Part shown: positions 27,220-35,231 of the stretch, one piece after another
Numbering within the stretch: position 1 is the stretch's first letter
Layout of the letters: each line of letters opens with the position of its first letter
Assembly (NCBI GenBank): GCA_045646385.1
Contig: JAZRKQ010000002.1
Location: forward strand, 62,001-126,000
Length of the DNA: 64,000 bases
Reading direction: 5' to 3'
Origin: SIG455 sp045646385
GTDB taxonomy: Bacteria; Bacillota; Clostridia; UMGS1810
The notes under the pieces: generated by a model
Databases searched by the model: none
What the model was told of the DNA's origin: nothing
Seen by the model: the letters and a program-made list of their open reading frames with translations, nothing else
Translations under genes and position numbers: made by a program

Positions 27220-28000
27220 TTGTTCCTCCTAATAATGCACTGACTGCTACATCAGCACCATGTTTAACGACTCCGTCTATAATCTCACTTTGCTGCAAAG
27301 TACCAAGTAAATTCATATTATCATCATATACGAAAAAGTGGCAAATGTAATTATATGCAAAGTAATCCGTAAGCGTTATTGCACGAACATTGCGCATAAC
27401 TGCATAATGCTTTACATTAAGTGATTTTCCCTGACGGTCAAACTCTTTTGAATATATCATCTGGCGCAGAAAAATAAGGTTATTTTTTTCCTCTTTTAGA
27501 TTATACACTAAAAATGCCGAGATAACAAGAAGGGAAATGTTATATTTACTTAACAAAAGAAAAATAGTTCCAAAAAATGCAAAAAGAACAGCAACCACAC
27601 GTGTTAATTCCATAGCAAGTTTATGTGATTTTACATATCCGTATTTATATGCGAAAATATTTTTTATAAAAACTCCACCGTCAAGAGGTAATGCGGGGAA
27701 TATATTAAGTACAAAAACGGCTGTATTAGCCGCTTTGAAAACATTCATTATTTCACTACTGCGTCCGCCAAAAAAGCATATCAATAAAAAACTTGTAACA
27801 GGTCCGGCAGCAGAAATAATAATTGAGTGCAGAGGATTTGCTATATTTTCTGTACAGAGATTAGCCCCGTACGGCATAAATCGAAGTTTTTTAACTTTAA
27901 CCCTCAGCATTATACAGGCAATAAAATGACCTGCTTCATGAAGCAAAACGGCAAGATATAAAATACAAAGATTTTTTATTTCACCCAAACAATATGCCAT
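27182..28000 (-). CDS. spoIVFB: SpoIVFB-like M50 intramembrane protease
   Basis: SpoIVFB cleaves pro-sigma-K in the outer forespore membrane during sporulation. This 272-residue membrane protein has the HEXXH-type HEAGHF near residue 22, several membrane segments, the second metal motif LPLDGG near 103 and a CBS-like C-terminal domain (DYFAYNYICHFFVYDD). It lies 71 bases downstream of an M23 gene in the spoIVFA position, which supports the assignment, though some M50 proteases at this site may be general site-2 proteases. Confidence 0.82.
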   Translation of the reverse strand: MAYCLGEIKNLCILYLAVLLHEAGHFIACIMLRVKVKKLRFMPYGANLCTENIANPLHSIIISAAGPVTSFLLICFFGGRSSEIMNVFKAANTAVFVLNIFPALPLDGGVFIKNIFAYKYGYVKSHKLAMELTRVVAVLFAFFGTIFLLLSKYNISLLVISAFLVYNLKEEKNNLIFLRQMIYSKEFDRQGKSLNVKHYAVMRNVRAITLTDYFAYNYICHFFVYDDNMNLLGTLQQSEIIDGVVKHGADVAVSALLGGTNEHKRYGIQNIT

Positions 28001-28071
28001 AAATATAATAAGTATAACAACGCTGTCAATATATAAATACTTTGATATTTTTATTTAAAACAACCCCCGAC

Positions 28072-28881
28072 TTATCTATGCTCCATCTTAATATATTTTT
28101 CGGGGTCTGTAGGCTCATCATCAACACGCACACCAAAATGCAGGTGCGGTCCTGTTGTAACACCGGTAGAGCCTACTGCACCGATTGTAGTTCCCTCTGC
28201 CACTATATCCCCCTCTGCTACGTACACTTCATCAAGATGTGCATAAAATGACTTTATCCGTTGTGTGTGCTGAATAAGTACGCAATTGCCGTAAATATCA
28301 TGTACCTTAACCTCTACAACTTTACCCGGCGCAGTAGTTAATACTGCATCGCCTCTGTCTCCTGCAATGTCTACACCGTAATGACTTGCGTCCTGTCCGG
28401 ACACCGGATGTTCCCTTAATCCGAATGGCGATGTTACTTCTCCGTTAAGCGGCATTATCATATTAACATTTTCGGGATATGTAAATTCCTGCGGCGCTGC
28501 CTTTGCCACCAAGTCCAATGCCTCATCTGCAGGTTTTGGTGATGTTTGTTCCTCGGTTACAATCGTTTTTTCCTCTTCTTTTTCTATAATTTCCATAAAA
28601 TTATTCCACGCTACATTTGACAAAAGTATGGGATATTTATCATTTAGACGGGCGCACATCTCTTTAAAATGAATCTTTGCCTGTTCTATATCACTACTCG
28701 TTATAAGGGTTTTTGATATATATTCACTAATCCCCGTCTGAGTTTTTGAAACAGGCAAGCACACTAAAAAAGCAGAAGTGCATATAAGCAGTTGCCACAC
28801 AAGTTTATTTATAAATTTAACTGGTTTTTTATCTTTTGTTTTCGTTTTATACGTTCCGTATCTTATATTCTTGCTGTGCAT
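28072..28881 (-). CDS. M23 (LytM) domain protein, SpoIVFA-like
   Basis: The 269-residue protein has one membrane segment near residue 27-47, a charged middle, and a C-terminal LytM/M23 domain (from about residue 140). All zinc-ligand motifs of an active M23 endopeptidase are visible: HYGVD, YAHLDEV and GPHLHFG. Position directly before the M50 gene matches spoIVFA, which regulates SpoIVFB by holding it inactive. It could therefore be a SpoIVFA homologue or a separate peptidoglycan hydrolase. Its start ATG has the weak GAAAGGGGATG region upstream. Confidence 0.78.
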   Translation of the reverse strand: MHSKNIRYGTYKTKTKDKKPVKFINKLVWQLLICTSAFLVCLPVSKTQTGISEYISKTLITSSDIEQAKIHFKEMCARLNDKYPILLSNVAWNNFMEIIEKEEEKTIVTEEQTSPKPADEALDLVAKAAPQEFTYPENVNMIMPLNGEVTSPFGLREHPVSGQDASHYGVDIAGDRGDAVLTTAPGKVVEVKVHDIYGNCVLIQHTQRIKSFYAHLDEVYVAEGDIVAEGTTIGAVGSTGVTTGPHLHFGVRVDDEPTDPEKYIKMEHR

Positions 28882-28935
28882 TAAATCATCCCCTTTCTAT
28901 CAAATATATTCGGAAACAAATGATATTATGAAATA

Positions 28936-28964
28936 TTGAAAAGATTCAAGATTTGGTGTATAAT
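28936..28964 (+). promoter_or_regulatory. SigA-type promoter of the ComEC-like lipoprotein gene
   Basis: TTGAAA (28936-28941) and a perfect TATAAT (28959-28964) are 17 bases apart, 21 bases before the start codon, with GGGGGGA between. Confidence 0.75.
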
Positions 28965-28984
28965 AAGTATATTGGGGGGATAAT

Positions 28985-29860
28985 ATGAAACGACTGATTT
29001 GTATTTTGCTAATAGCGATTATGGCGTTTACGCTTGTCGGATGCGAGCAGGATTTAGGTTTATTAACTGCGCTTTTTACAGAAGAATACCGGCAAATTAC
29101 ATATGACGGAAACTTACATATATACTACCTCGATGTCGGTCAGGCAGACAGCACCTTTATTCTTCTGCCAAACGGCGAAAATATGCTTATCGATGCCGGA
29201 ACCAAAGATAACGGAAAAGATATTGTGAACGTGCTTGACAGTCTTGGGGTAGATAATATTGACTATCTGGTTGGAACACATCCGCATACAGACCATATAG
29301 GCGGTATGCAGCAAGTTATTGAAAACTTTGATATAGGCAAAATTTATATGCCAAAAGCCTCAAGCAACACTGCAACATACAAAAATTTACTTAATGCAAT
29401 CAAGAAAAACGGATATACAATAACAACCGCAAAGGCAGGAGTAAATATTTTATCAGAAGACAGTCTTTCTGCAACAATAGTTGCACCGAACAGCAGCGCA
29501 TATGACGACCTTAACAACTATTCTGCCGTGATTAAACTGACTTACGGACTAACATCCTTTTTGTTTGCCGGAGATGCCGAAAAACTATCCGAAGATGAAA
29601 TCCGCACAAATATAAAATGCGATGTTTTAAAGGTAGGACATCACGGAAGTTCTACTTCAACATCTAAAAACTTTCTAAAAAAGACCGAACCTGAATATGC
29701 AATAATTTCGTGTGGTGCTGATAATGATTACGGGCATCCGCATAAAGAAGTTATACAAAGACTTTATAATGCAGGTATATCTACCTACAGAACCGATTTA
29801 AACGGAACAATAGAAGCAATTTCGGATGGATACACAATTTCATTTAATTCTGAGAGGTGA
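28985..29860 (+). CDS. ComEC-like metallo-beta-lactamase lipoprotein
   Basis: This 291-residue protein is an exported lipoprotein: the signal peptide ends in the lipobox LVGC, with the cysteine near residue 20. The mature part is an MBL-fold domain resembling the C-terminal domain of the DNA-uptake protein ComEC, with YYLDVGQADSTFI, THPHTDHIGG (HXHXDH), FAGDAEK, KVGHHGSSTS and a late CGADNDYGHPH. Stand-alone ComEC-like hydrolases of this kind are common in Clostridia; a nuclease or phosphodiesterase role at the cell surface is likely but unproven. It is followed closely by a DUF3006 gene. Confidence 0.88.
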   Translation: MKRLICILLIAIMAFTLVGCEQDLGLLTALFTEEYRQITYDGNLHIYYLDVGQADSTFILLPNGENMLIDAGTKDNGKDIVNVLDSLGVDNIDYLVGTHPHTDHIGGMQQVIENFDIGKIYMPKASSNTATYKNLLNAIKKNGYTITTAKAGVNILSEDSLSATIVAPNSSAYDDLNNYSAVIKLTYGLTSFLFAGDAEKLSEDEIRTNIKCDVLKVGHHGSSTSTSKNFLKKTEPEYAIISCGADNDYGHPHKEVIQRLYNAGISTYRTDLNGTIEAISDGYTISFNSER

Positions 29861-29866
29861 ATTTAA

Positions 29867-30061
29867 TTGGAAATCATAATAGACAGAATAGAGGGAGATT
29901 TCGCAGTTGTTGAGGCTCCCGACGGAAACACTTACAGTCTTCCGAAAAACCTTTTTAAGAACTGCAGAGAAGGCGATGTTTTTATAATAAAAAAAGACAT
30001 CAATAAAGCAAAATCAAAAAAAACTCAAACAGAAAGTCTTATGGACGAATTGTTTAAATAA
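29867..30061 (+). CDS. DUF3006 family small protein
   Basis: This 64-residue protein begins IIIDRIEGDFAVVEAPDG and matches DUF3006, a family of short beta-rich proteins. It starts at a TTG at 29867, 6 bases after the preceding stop, with GAGAGGTGA as ribosome-binding site overlapping that stop. The tail is lysine-rich. Its tight link to the ComEC-like lipoprotein suggests a shared function, which is an inference; the protein itself has no signal peptide. Confidence 0.78.
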   Translation: MEIIIDRIEGDFAVVEAPDGNTYSLPKNLFKNCREGDVFIIKKDINKAKSKKTQTESLMDELFK

Positions 30062-30074
30062 ATTCACTGCAACA

Positions 30075-30110
30075 AAAAAGAGAGTTGTTAATAATAACAA
30101 CTCTCTTTTA
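30075..30110. terminator. Bidirectional terminator between DUF3006 gene and rplQ
   Basis: AAAAGAGAGTTGTTA and its complement flank a short loop with T-runs on both strands; it closes both converging operons, including the ribosomal super-operon. Confidence 0.9.
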
Positions 30111-30122
30111 ATTTTGCTTAAA

Positions 30123-30464
30123 TTAAACTAATTCGATAATAGCCATTTCAGCAGCGTCACCGCGTCTGGGGCCAACTTTCAAAATACGCGTATATCCACC
30201 GTTACGCTCAGCGTATTTGGGAGCGATTTCAGCGAACACCTTAGTCACAACGTCTTCTTTAGTAATAAAAGCCAACGCCTGACGTCTTGAATGGAGCGTA
30301 TTATCCTTGCCCAATGTAATCATTTTCTCTGCAAGGCTTCTTACTTCTTTAGCCTTTGCAAGAGTGGTTTCGATTTTACCGTTCTCCAGAAGTGAAGTAA
30401 CGAGATTGCGAAGCATAGCCATTCTATTATCGGTTGCTTTACCTAATTTTCTTGTTCCGGGCAT
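30123..30464 (-). CDS. rplQ: 50S ribosomal protein L17
   Basis: L17 (113 residues) sits near the polypeptide exit tunnel of the 50S subunit. The conserved MPGTRKLGKATDNRMAMLRN beginning and the LVTSLLENGKIETTLAKAK segment identify it. It is the last gene of the ribosomal super-operon, 49 bases after rpoA, followed by a terminator. Confidence 0.98.
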   Translation of the reverse strand: MPGTRKLGKATDNRMAMLRNLVTSLLENGKIETTLAKAKEVRSLAEKMITLGKDNTLHSRRQALAFITKEDVVTKVFAEIAPKYAERNGGYTRILKVGPRRGDAAEMAIIELV

Positions 30465-30513
30465 ATCAGTACCTCCTTTTTACAATAGTTATCTAAAACA
30501 TTAAATGTTTATC

Positions 30514-31467
30514 TTATTCGTCATAGTCCTTAGCAAACGTAAATCCGAGTGCGGCAAGTTTGCCAATAACTTCTTCCAATGACTTTCTGCCAAGATTTCT
30601 AACCTTCATCATTTCGCTTTCAGATTTGTTTACCAAATCTTCAACTGTGTTGATGCCGGCACGCTTGAGGCAGTTGAATGAACGTACAGAAAGGTCAAGT
30701 TCTTCTATAGTCATTTCAAGAACCATGTTCTTTTTGTTGTCCTCTTTCTCAACCATGATATCTGTGTTCTTAATCTCATCAGTGAGGTCAATAAACAGAC
30801 TCATATGGTCATTTACTACCTTAGCACTTAAAGAAAGTGCTTCTTCAGGAGTGATGGTACCATCTGAAGTAATCTCAATAGTGAGTTTATCATAATCGGT
30901 TACCTGACCCACTCTTGTATCGGTAACATAGTAGTTAACCTTTTCGATAGGAGAATAAATAGAGTCAACGGGAATTACACCGATGATATTCTGGATTTTC
31001 TCCTTATTCTTTTCGCTGGTAACATAACCTCTGCCGTTTGAAAGAGTGATTTCCATATACAACTTAGCGCCTTCGTCCAAAGTAGCGATGTGTAAATCGG
31101 GATTTAAAATCTCTACTTCGTGGTCGTAGCGGATATCTCCTGCGCGAACCTCACCGGGGGTATTAGCCTCGATATAAACGGTTTTTGTAGTATCGGAATG
31201 AACTTTGGTTATAAGTTTTTTAACATTTAAAACTATTTCAGTAACGTCTTCTTTTACTCCGGGGATAGTGGAAAACTCATGAAGAACGCCATCAATTTTA
31301 ATGCTGGTAGCAGCACTTCCGGGCAAAGACGAAAGCAAAACACGTCTTAAAGCGTTACCGATTGTGGTACCGTAGCCACGCTCTAACGGTTCAATCTCGA
31401 ATTTGGCGAAGGTGTTGTCTTCACTTTTTTCTACACATTCAACCCTTGGCTTTTCCATTTCAATCAT
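30514..31467 (-). CDS. rpoA: RNA polymerase alpha subunit
   Basis: The 317-residue alpha subunit scaffolds RNA polymerase assembly and contacts promoter DNA. The N-terminal dimerisation domain (RGYGTTIGNALRRVLLSSLPG split across residues 25-45) and C-terminal domain (LDLSVRSFNCLKRAG, then KVRNLGRKSLEEV) are both complete. The longer frame from 31482 was rejected because its ATG lies inside the GGAGG site, which is properly spaced for the ATG at 31467. It lies in the alpha operon between rpsD and rplQ. Confidence 0.98.
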   Translation of the reverse strand: MIEMEKPRVECVEKSEDNTFAKFEIEPLERGYGTTIGNALRRVLLSSLPGSAATSIKIDGVLHEFSTIPGVKEDVTEIVLNVKKLITKVHSDTTKTVYIEANTPGEVRAGDIRYDHEVEILNPDLHIATLDEGAKLYMEITLSNGRGYVTSEKNKEKIQNIIGVIPVDSIYSPIEKVNYYVTDTRVGQVTDYDKLTIEITSDGTITPEEALSLSAKVVNDHMSLFIDLTDEIKNTDIMVEKEDNKKNMVLEMTIEELDLSVRSFNCLKRAGINTVEDLVNKSESEMMKVRNLGRKSLEEVIGKLAALGFTFAKDYDE

Positions 31468-31579
31468 GCTATAATCCTCCATTCCGGCTTATTGATAACA
31501 TCAGTAATCCGATGTTCTCTGCCGAATATAACGGCAGAGAAATCTAATTACATAGTTATTCAAACTGATAAGACAATTA

Positions 31580-32173
31580 TTATTTAGAGTACAACTCTAC
31601 GATTAAGTGTTCTTCAACATCGAAATCGATATCATCTCTCTCAGCCAAAGCAATAACTTTACCTGTAAGAGTGTTTTTGTCCATATCCAGCCATTTCGGA
31701 ACTATTCTTGAAGAATTTGCTTCAACGATTTCTTTCATTCTGTCAGAGCCCTGAGTTTTCTCTTTGAGAGAAATCACATCGCCAACTTTAACACGATATG
31801 AAGGAATGTCAAGTTTTTTGCCGTTTACAAGAATGTGACCGTGGTTAACCAACTGTCTTGATTCTCTTCTTGTGTTGGCAAGACCTAATCTGAATACTAC
31901 ATTATCCAGTCTTGATTCTAAAATCTGAAGCAGATTTTCACCGGTAACACCGGGCATTTTCATTGCTAATTCATAGTATTTATGGAACTGTTTTTCCAAC
32001 ATACCGTAGATGAATTTAACTTTCTGTTTCTCGGTAAGCTGGCGTCCGTACTCACTTTGCTTTCTTCTCATAGGTCTGGGATTTCTGTTAGATGATTTGT
32101 CAATACCCATAACAGAAGGCTCAATACCTAAGGTCCTGCATCTTTTCAATACAGGTTGCATATTTCTAGCCAT
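31580..32173 (-). CDS. rpsD: 30S ribosomal protein S4
   Basis: S4 (197 residues) nucleates 30S assembly by binding 16S rRNA and often represses its own translation. The S4 RNA-binding domain LESRLDNVVFRLGLANTRRE, split around residues 90-110, and the HGHILVNGKK segment are visible. No cysteine zinc-knuckle is seen in the N-terminal part, so this is the zinc-free (C-minus) form. It lies 112 bases upstream of rpoA, the largest gap in the alpha operon besides the one before rpsM. Confidence 0.97.
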   Translation of the reverse strand: MARNMQPVLKRCRTLGIEPSVMGIDKSSNRNPRPMRRKQSEYGRQLTEKQKVKFIYGMLEKQFHKYYELAMKMPGVTGENLLQILESRLDNVVFRLGLANTRRESRQLVNHGHILVNGKKLDIPSYRVKVGDVISLKEKTQGSDRMKEIVEANSSRIVPKWLDMDKNTLTGKVIALAERDDIDFDVEEHLIVELYSK

Positions 32174-32198
32174 TTGTTTATCCTCCTAACTTCAAAAA

Positions 32199-32588
32199 TT
32201 AAACTCTTCTTCTTTTGGGCGGTCTGCAACCGTTATGAGGAATAGGTGTTACGTCTTTAATCATACTAACTTCCAAGCCTGCGGTCTGCAAAGCACGGAT
32301 AGCCGCTTCTCTGCCTGCGCCGGGGCCTTTAACATAAACCTCTACTGTTTTCAGTCCGTGCTCCATAGCAGCCTTAGCAGCAGTTTCTGCAGCCATCTGC
32401 GAAGCGAAAGGTGTGCTCTTTCTTGAGCCGCGGAAGCCGAGGCCACCGGAACTTGCCCATGAAAGTGCGTTACCTGCTGTATCAGTGATAGTTACGATTG
32501 TATTATTGAAAGTGGAAGCGATATGAGCTGCTCCACGTTCAATATTCTTCTTTTCACGTCTTTTACGTGTTCTTTTTGGTTGAGCCAA
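32199..32588 (-). CDS. rpsK: 30S ribosomal protein S11
   Basis: S11 (129 residues) lies on the 30S platform near the Shine-Dalgarno helix. The THIASTFNNTIVT-like segment, SSGGLGFRGSRK and the C-terminal IPHNGCRPPKRRRV identify it. It follows rpsM after 17 bases in the alpha operon. Confidence 0.98.
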   Translation of the reverse strand: MAQPKRTRKRREKKNIERGAAHIASTFNNTIVTITDTAGNALSWASSGGLGFRGSRKSTPFASQMAAETAAKAAMEHGLKTVEVYVKGPGAGREAAIRALQTAGLEVSMIKDVTPIPHNGCRPPKRRRV

Positions 32589-32605
32589 TTCTTATCCCTC
32601 CCTGA

Positions 32606-32974
32606 TTATTTCTTCTTACCAGCGATAGTCTTCTTAGGACCTTTTCTGGTACGTGCATTATTTTTGGTATTCTGACCTCTTACGGGCAAACCGCGTCTGT
32701 GACGCAGACCACGGTAGCATCCGATTTCGATAAGTCTTTTAATATCAAGAGCTGTCTGTCTGCGCAAGTCACCCTCAACAGTGTAATCTCTGTCGATGAT
32801 TTCTCTGAGTTTTGCTACTTCTTCATCAGTCAGGTCTTTAACTCTTGTATCCGGATTAATACCGGCTTCTTTTAAAATTTTCTTTGAGCTGGGCAGACCA
32901 ATTCCGAAAATGTAGGTAAGGCCAACCTCAACTCTTTTTTCTTTTGGTAAGTCAACGCTTGCTATTCTCGCCAT
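32606..32974 (-). CDS. rpsM: 30S ribosomal protein S13
   Basis: S13 (122 residues) sits on the head of the 30S subunit and forms bridges to 50S and P-site tRNA. MARIASVDLP at the start, GIGLPSSKKILKEAG and the basic C-terminal RHRRGLPVRGQNTKNNAR identify it. Extra upstream in-frame codons to 33022 were rejected: AGGAGGTGTG is well placed for the ATG at 32974. It opens the alpha-operon part after a 150-base gap that holds a hairpin. Confidence 0.97.
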   Translation of the reverse strand: MARIASVDLPKEKRVEVGLTYIFGIGLPSSKKILKEAGINPDTRVKDLTDEEVAKLREIIDRDYTVEGDLRRQTALDIKRLIEIGCYRGLRHRRGLPVRGQNTKNNARTRKGPKKTIAGKKK

Positions 32975-33040
32975 TGAATTTTCACACCTCCTGTGTTTGT
33001 TTCGCTTTCCTTGTATATTCATTATAAATAACTACAAGGT

Positions 33041-33065
33041 TATAAAACGCATCTCACGTTTTATA
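33041..33065 (-). promoter_or_regulatory. Hairpin in the rpmJ-rpsM spacer
   Basis: TATAAAACG and its perfect complement flank a 7-base loop, 67 bases upstream of the rpsM start. No T-run follows on the minus strand, so it is not an ordinary terminator; it may be a leader structure. In Escherichia coli S4 represses the alpha operon through RNA structure at this place; whether that applies here is unknown. Confidence 0.45.
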
Positions 33066-33124
33066 CAGCCGCCCCTGTAAGCTATAAACAATATATAAAA
33101 TCCAAAGTCAAAGCAAAGTTTTAA

Positions 33125-33238
33125 TCAACCCTGTCTCTGTTTGTGCTTAGGATTTTCACAGATAACCATGATGTTACCTTTTCTTTTTATAATTTTGCAT
33201 TTTTCGCAAATCGGTTTAACAGATGGTCTTACTTTCAT
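33125..33238 (-). CDS. rpmJ: 50S ribosomal protein L36
   Basis: L36 is the smallest 50S protein, here 37 residues: MKVRPSVKPICEKC, a short basic stretch, then CENPKHKQRQG. The cysteines and the histidine of the zinc site are present, so this is the zinc-binding (C-plus) form. It lies between infA (33 bases upstream) and rpsM. It was read directly from the sequence because it is too short for most gene finders. Confidence 0.96.
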   Translation of the reverse strand: MKVRPSVKPICEKCKIIKRKGNIMVICENPKHKQRQG

Positions 33239-33271
33239 AATTACATTACCTCCATTTAATTTTATCGTGGA

Positions 33272-33490
33272 TTATTTTGCCCTCCAAGTAATGCGGCCTT
33301 TGGTAAGGTCATAGGGTGACAGTTCAACTGTCACTTTATCACCGGGCAAAATTCTGATAAAATTCATCCTGAGTTTGCCCGAAATATGAGCAAGAACCCT
33401 GTGCCCGTTTTCAAATTCTACTTGAAACATTGCGTTTGGCAGAGCCTCAATGACTGTGCCCTCAAGTTCTAATACATCTTCTTTAGCCAA
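33272..33490 (-). CDS. infA: Translation initiation factor IF-1
   Basis: IF-1 (72 residues) is a single OB-fold that blocks the ribosomal A site during initiation. LEGTVIEALPNAMFQV, GHRVLAHISGKLR and a C-terminal TKGRITWRAK segment identify it. It lies between the KOW-domain gene and rpmJ. Confidence 0.98.
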   Translation of the reverse strand: MAKEDVLELEGTVIEALPNAMFQVEFENGHRVLAHISGKLRMNFIRILPGDKVTVELSPYDLTKGRITWRAK

Positions 33491-33506
33491 GATTAAAACC
33501 TCCCTA

Positions 33507-33788
33507 CTAATTAATGTCGCTCTCCGCGGTGAGATTACCTTTAAATTCTGATAAAGCCCTTCGGATTGCCTTGTCGGTTATTCCGCTTTGCAGTTTTTCG
33601 CAAACATCACTGCTTGATGAACCTGCATAGATAATGTGCTTTATCTTCTTTTTCTTTGGTTTACTCACTTTTCTGTTTTTACCGTCACATAAATATAAAA
33701 ATTGGTTTTCAACTGATAAAACTACAAAACATTTACCCTTTTCTCTGCCTGATGCAGCAATCACGAAATCTCCGGGTTTAATGCTCAA
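33507..33788 (-). CDS. KOW-domain RNA-binding protein (L14e-like)
   Basis: This 93-residue protein begins with a KOW motif (KPGDFVIAASGREKGKCFVVL), followed by a lysine-rich KPKKKKIKH stretch and an acidic C-terminal part. Proteins of this type are found between map and infA in many Clostridia and resemble archaeal/eukaryotic L14e. The longer frame from GTG 33797 was rejected because that GTG is part of the GAGGTG site; the TTG at 33788 is well spaced. A ribosome- or RNA-binding role is an inference from the KOW motif and the location. Confidence 0.82.
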   Translation of the reverse strand: MSIKPGDFVIAASGREKGKCFVVLSVENQFLYLCDGKNRKVSKPKKKKIKHIIYAGSSSSDVCEKLQSGITDKAIRRALSEFKGNLTAESDIN

Positions 33789-33793
33789 GCCTA

Positions 33794-34546
33794 TCACCTC
33801 TGTAAATCAGTAAGCAATTCGGGTTCACCGTCTGTTACCAGAACAGTGTTTTCATAATGTGCTGCCAACGACCCATCTGCCGTTACGACCGTCCAGCCGT
33901 CACGCAGGGTGTTGATAGCGAACCCTCCTTGGTTAACCATCGGCTCTATAGCAAGGGCCATTCCCTTAACGAGCCTTATTCCATGTCCCGCTTTTCCGTG
34001 ATTGGGAATTTCGGGATCTTCATGAAGATTTTTGCCTATACCATGCCCACAGTAATTTCTGACAATGCTGAATCCGTTTTTTTCTACATAATCCTGAATT
34101 GCTGCAGATATTGTGTAGAGTCTTTCGCCGTGACGTGCATATTTGATACCTTCGTAAAAACTTTGTTTGGTAACATCAATGAGTTTCTGAGCCTCATCGG
34201 AAATATTACCAACAGCGTATGTTCTGCACGCATCACCGTGATAACCGTCTATCACAGCACCGATATCAAGACTTATGATATCTCCGTCTTTTAACTTTTC
34301 AGCAGACGGAATACCATGAATTACAACATTGTTTACAGAAGCACAGATACTTGCGGGGAAGCCGTTATAATTAAGGAAAGACGGCTTCGCTCCTTGACTT
34401 AATATGAATTCTTTTGCAATCGTATCAAGTTCTTTAGTCGTTACTCCGGCTTTAACATAAGGTTTAAGCGCTTCAAATGTGCCATAGACAATCTTGCCCG
34501 CACGGCGCATTTTATCTGCTTCTAAAGATGATTTAATATAAACCAT
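33794..34546 (-). CDS. map: Methionine aminopeptidase, type I
   Basis: This enzyme removes the initiator methionine from nascent proteins. The 250-residue protein has the five metal ligands in order: the DIGAVIDGYHGDA aspartates, the histidine of NYCGHGIG, a glutamate in AIEPMVN and a last glutamate near AHYENTV. There is no N-terminal zinc-finger extension, as in other bacterial type Ia enzymes. It lies between adk and the KOW gene. Confidence 0.98.
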   Translation of the reverse strand: MVYIKSSLEADKMRRAGKIVYGTFEALKPYVKAGVTTKELDTIAKEFILSQGAKPSFLNYNGFPASICASVNNVVIHGIPSAEKLKDGDIISLDIGAVIDGYHGDACRTYAVGNISDEAQKLIDVTKQSFYEGIKYARHGERLYTISAAIQDYVEKNGFSIVRNYCGHGIGKNLHEDPEIPNHGKAGHGIRLVKGMALAIEPMVNQGGFAINTLRDGWTVVTADGSLAAHYENTVLVTDGEPELLTDLQR

Positions 34547-34565
34547 AATTTATCGCTCCATACAC

Positions 34566-35207
34566 TTAAACTAACTCATAGCCGATAGCCTTGAAAACTT
34601 CCTCCGTAGTGTGGCGAACATCGTCTTTACCGACAACTGTAACCAGTTTGCCTGTTTCCTCATAATATTTGATGAGGGGCTCTGTCTGCTCATGATAAAC
34701 CGCCAATCTTTTAGCGATTGTTTCCGGATTATCATCTGCTCTGGTAACGAGTGCTTCGCCGCATTTTTCACACAAACCGCCTTTAGAAGAAGGATTCATA
34801 ACCACATGATATGTGGCTGCGCATTTGGGACATTCTCTTCTGCCCGAAAGACGCTCCATAATAACTTCGTCATCTACATGAAGTGAAATGACATAGTCTA
34901 TGTCTACTCCTTTTTCGTCTAATGCTTTAGCCTGTGCTATAGTACGGGGAAATCCGTCTAATATAAAACCGTTTACACAGTCCGGCATAGAAATGCGATC
35001 ATCTAAAAGACGAATAACCACATCATCGGGAACGAGCTGCCCGTTGTCTATATATTCCTTAGCCTCTATGCCTACCTGTGTACCACTCTTAATTGCGTTT
35101 CTTATTATAGCGCCTGTAGAAATAGCAGGGATTGAAAGTTTCTCTTTAAGTTCCGCTGCCTGAGTTCCTTTTCCCGCTCCGGGTGCGCCTAACATAATAA
35201 GTTTCAT
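34566..35207 (-). CDS. adk: Adenylate kinase
   Basis: Adenylate kinase balances AMP, ADP and ATP. The 213-residue protein has the P-loop GAPGAGKGTQA at residues 7-17, the AMP-binding DGFPRT near 84, and a long LID domain whose four cysteines (CPKC and CEKC, near 130-155) form a structural zinc site as in Gram-positive enzymes. It follows secY in the classical secY-adk-map order. Confidence 0.98.
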   Translation of the reverse strand: MKLIMLGAPGAGKGTQAAELKEKLSIPAISTGAIIRNAIKSGTQVGIEAKEYIDNGQLVPDDVVIRLLDDRISMPDCVNGFILDGFPRTIAQAKALDEKGVDIDYVISLHVDDEVIMERLSGRRECPKCAATYHVVMNPSSKGGLCEKCGEALVTRADDNPETIAKRLAVYHEQTEPLIKYYEETGKLVTVVGKDDVRHTTEEVFKAIGYELV

Positions 35208-35231
35208 ATTACCACCTACAGTCTTTATTGA

